DNA from: Paracoccus solventivorans
GTDB taxonomy: Bacteria > Pseudomonadota > Alphaproteobacteria > Rhodobacterales > Rhodobacteraceae
Direction of reading: 5' to 3'
Length of the DNA: 64,000 bases
NCBI RefSeq assembly: GCF_900142875.1
Contig: NZ_FRCK01000008.1
Span: forward strand, 94,430 to 158,429
Shown here piece by piece: positions 63,882-64,000 of the stretch. Positions within the stretch are counted from its first letter, which is position 1. Each line of letters begins with the position of its first letter. Made by a program: the position numbers and the translations under genes. Under the pieces are notes generated by a model. That model was not told the DNA's origin, ran no database searches, and saw only the letters and a list, made by a program, of their open reading frames with translations.

Positions 63882-64000
63882 TTCTCTCTGCTGTTTGACA
63901 TTGCGAGATATCTGAAGGGATATGCGGGCGGTTTGGTCATTCGACCGAAGCAGCTTGTATATCGGCTCTCTAGGGGTGACCCGATGATGAGAGTGTCAGC
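63882..64000 (+). promoter_or_regulatory. 16S rRNA leader with boxA antiterminator
   Basis: TGCTGTTTGACATTG (63889-63903) resembles boxA (TGCTCTTTAACA). The following GAAGGGATATGCGGGCGG is the leader sequence I recognise from Rhodobacterales rrn operons, just before the 5' processing stem of 16S rRNA. The 16S start (AGAGTTTGATC) is not reached before the window ends. Confidence 0.72.

Noticed and set aside
63882..64000. Start of the 16S rRNA gene
   Set aside because: The leader is recognisable but the AGAGTTTGATC start is not reached before base 64000.

Overview
This is a GC-rich chromosomal segment of an alphaproteobacterium, most likely a Paracoccus-like member of the Rhodobacterales. The evidence is the gene style (RNase E with an acidic insertion in its S1 domain, a one-cysteine IscR, a large lineage-type insertion in ValS), the rRNA leader at the right edge (a boxA-like TGCTGTTTGACATTG followed by GATATGCGGGCGG), and a family of CAAATATCCCGGGG / CCAGAAAGAAG repeats. 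The species call is inference. About 64 protein genes fill the window. I see no tRNA, insertion sequence, prophage or CRISPR.

Layout. 0-8.7 kb: smpB, a HisC-like aminotransferase, an SMR efflux protein, dapA, a lytic transglycosylase with a long Ala-rich tail, an EamA exporter, a gene-free array of about 97-bp degenerate repeats (7.25-7.87 kb), and an inositol monophosphatase. 8.9-13.7 kb: divergent metR/metF, a DUF2235 hydrolase, and an ornithine-decarboxylase-like gene divergent from an Lrp/AsnC regulator. 13.7-17.2 kb: an HxlR regulator divergent from a detoxification-type operon (tandem DUF1428, VOC, two GSTs). 17.3-24.3 kb: valS, the two halves of MnmC as separate divergent genes, a rhomboid protease, gabT. 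24.4-30.1 kb: hydrolase-crotonase-AEC carrier operon, TusA-like and DUF2478 genes divergent from mobA, an EamA transporter, a beta-barrel protein. 30.4-38.2 kb: gyrB, bioB, three related small lipoproteins (two clearly I78), DUF2794, a CsbD-like protein, a peptide-type solute-binding protein. 38.3-47.5 kb: a candidate small RNA, bdhA, an ABC importer divergent from a LuxR regulator - FIST (NosP-like) - hybrid kinase (NahK-like) operon, two unknown exported proteins, an atypical SDR, and a small basic protein. 47.6-57 kb: a CAP lipoprotein, iscR, a hydrolase, icd, an MBL protein, purQ, a DctB/DctD-like pair and an unknown lipoprotein. 57-64 kb: rne, ccdA, an ECHDC3-like crotonase, a thioesterase, rplM-rpsI, then the promoter and leader of an rRNA operon whose 16S gene lies outside the window.

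Most of the window is ordinary housekeeping DNA. The best candidates for something less described are: (i) the 97-bp tandem array; (ii) the dispersed palindromic repeat family, one copy of which lies in frame inside a hydrolase gene; (iii) a promoter-to-terminator small RNA candidate at 38.3-38.4 kb; (iv) the predicted nitric-oxide / alcohol-type signalling locus at 39.3-46.3 kb with its unknown exported proteins; (v) a DctD-type regulator lacking the GAFTGA loop. All functions are read from sequence and memory of families. No database search was run.
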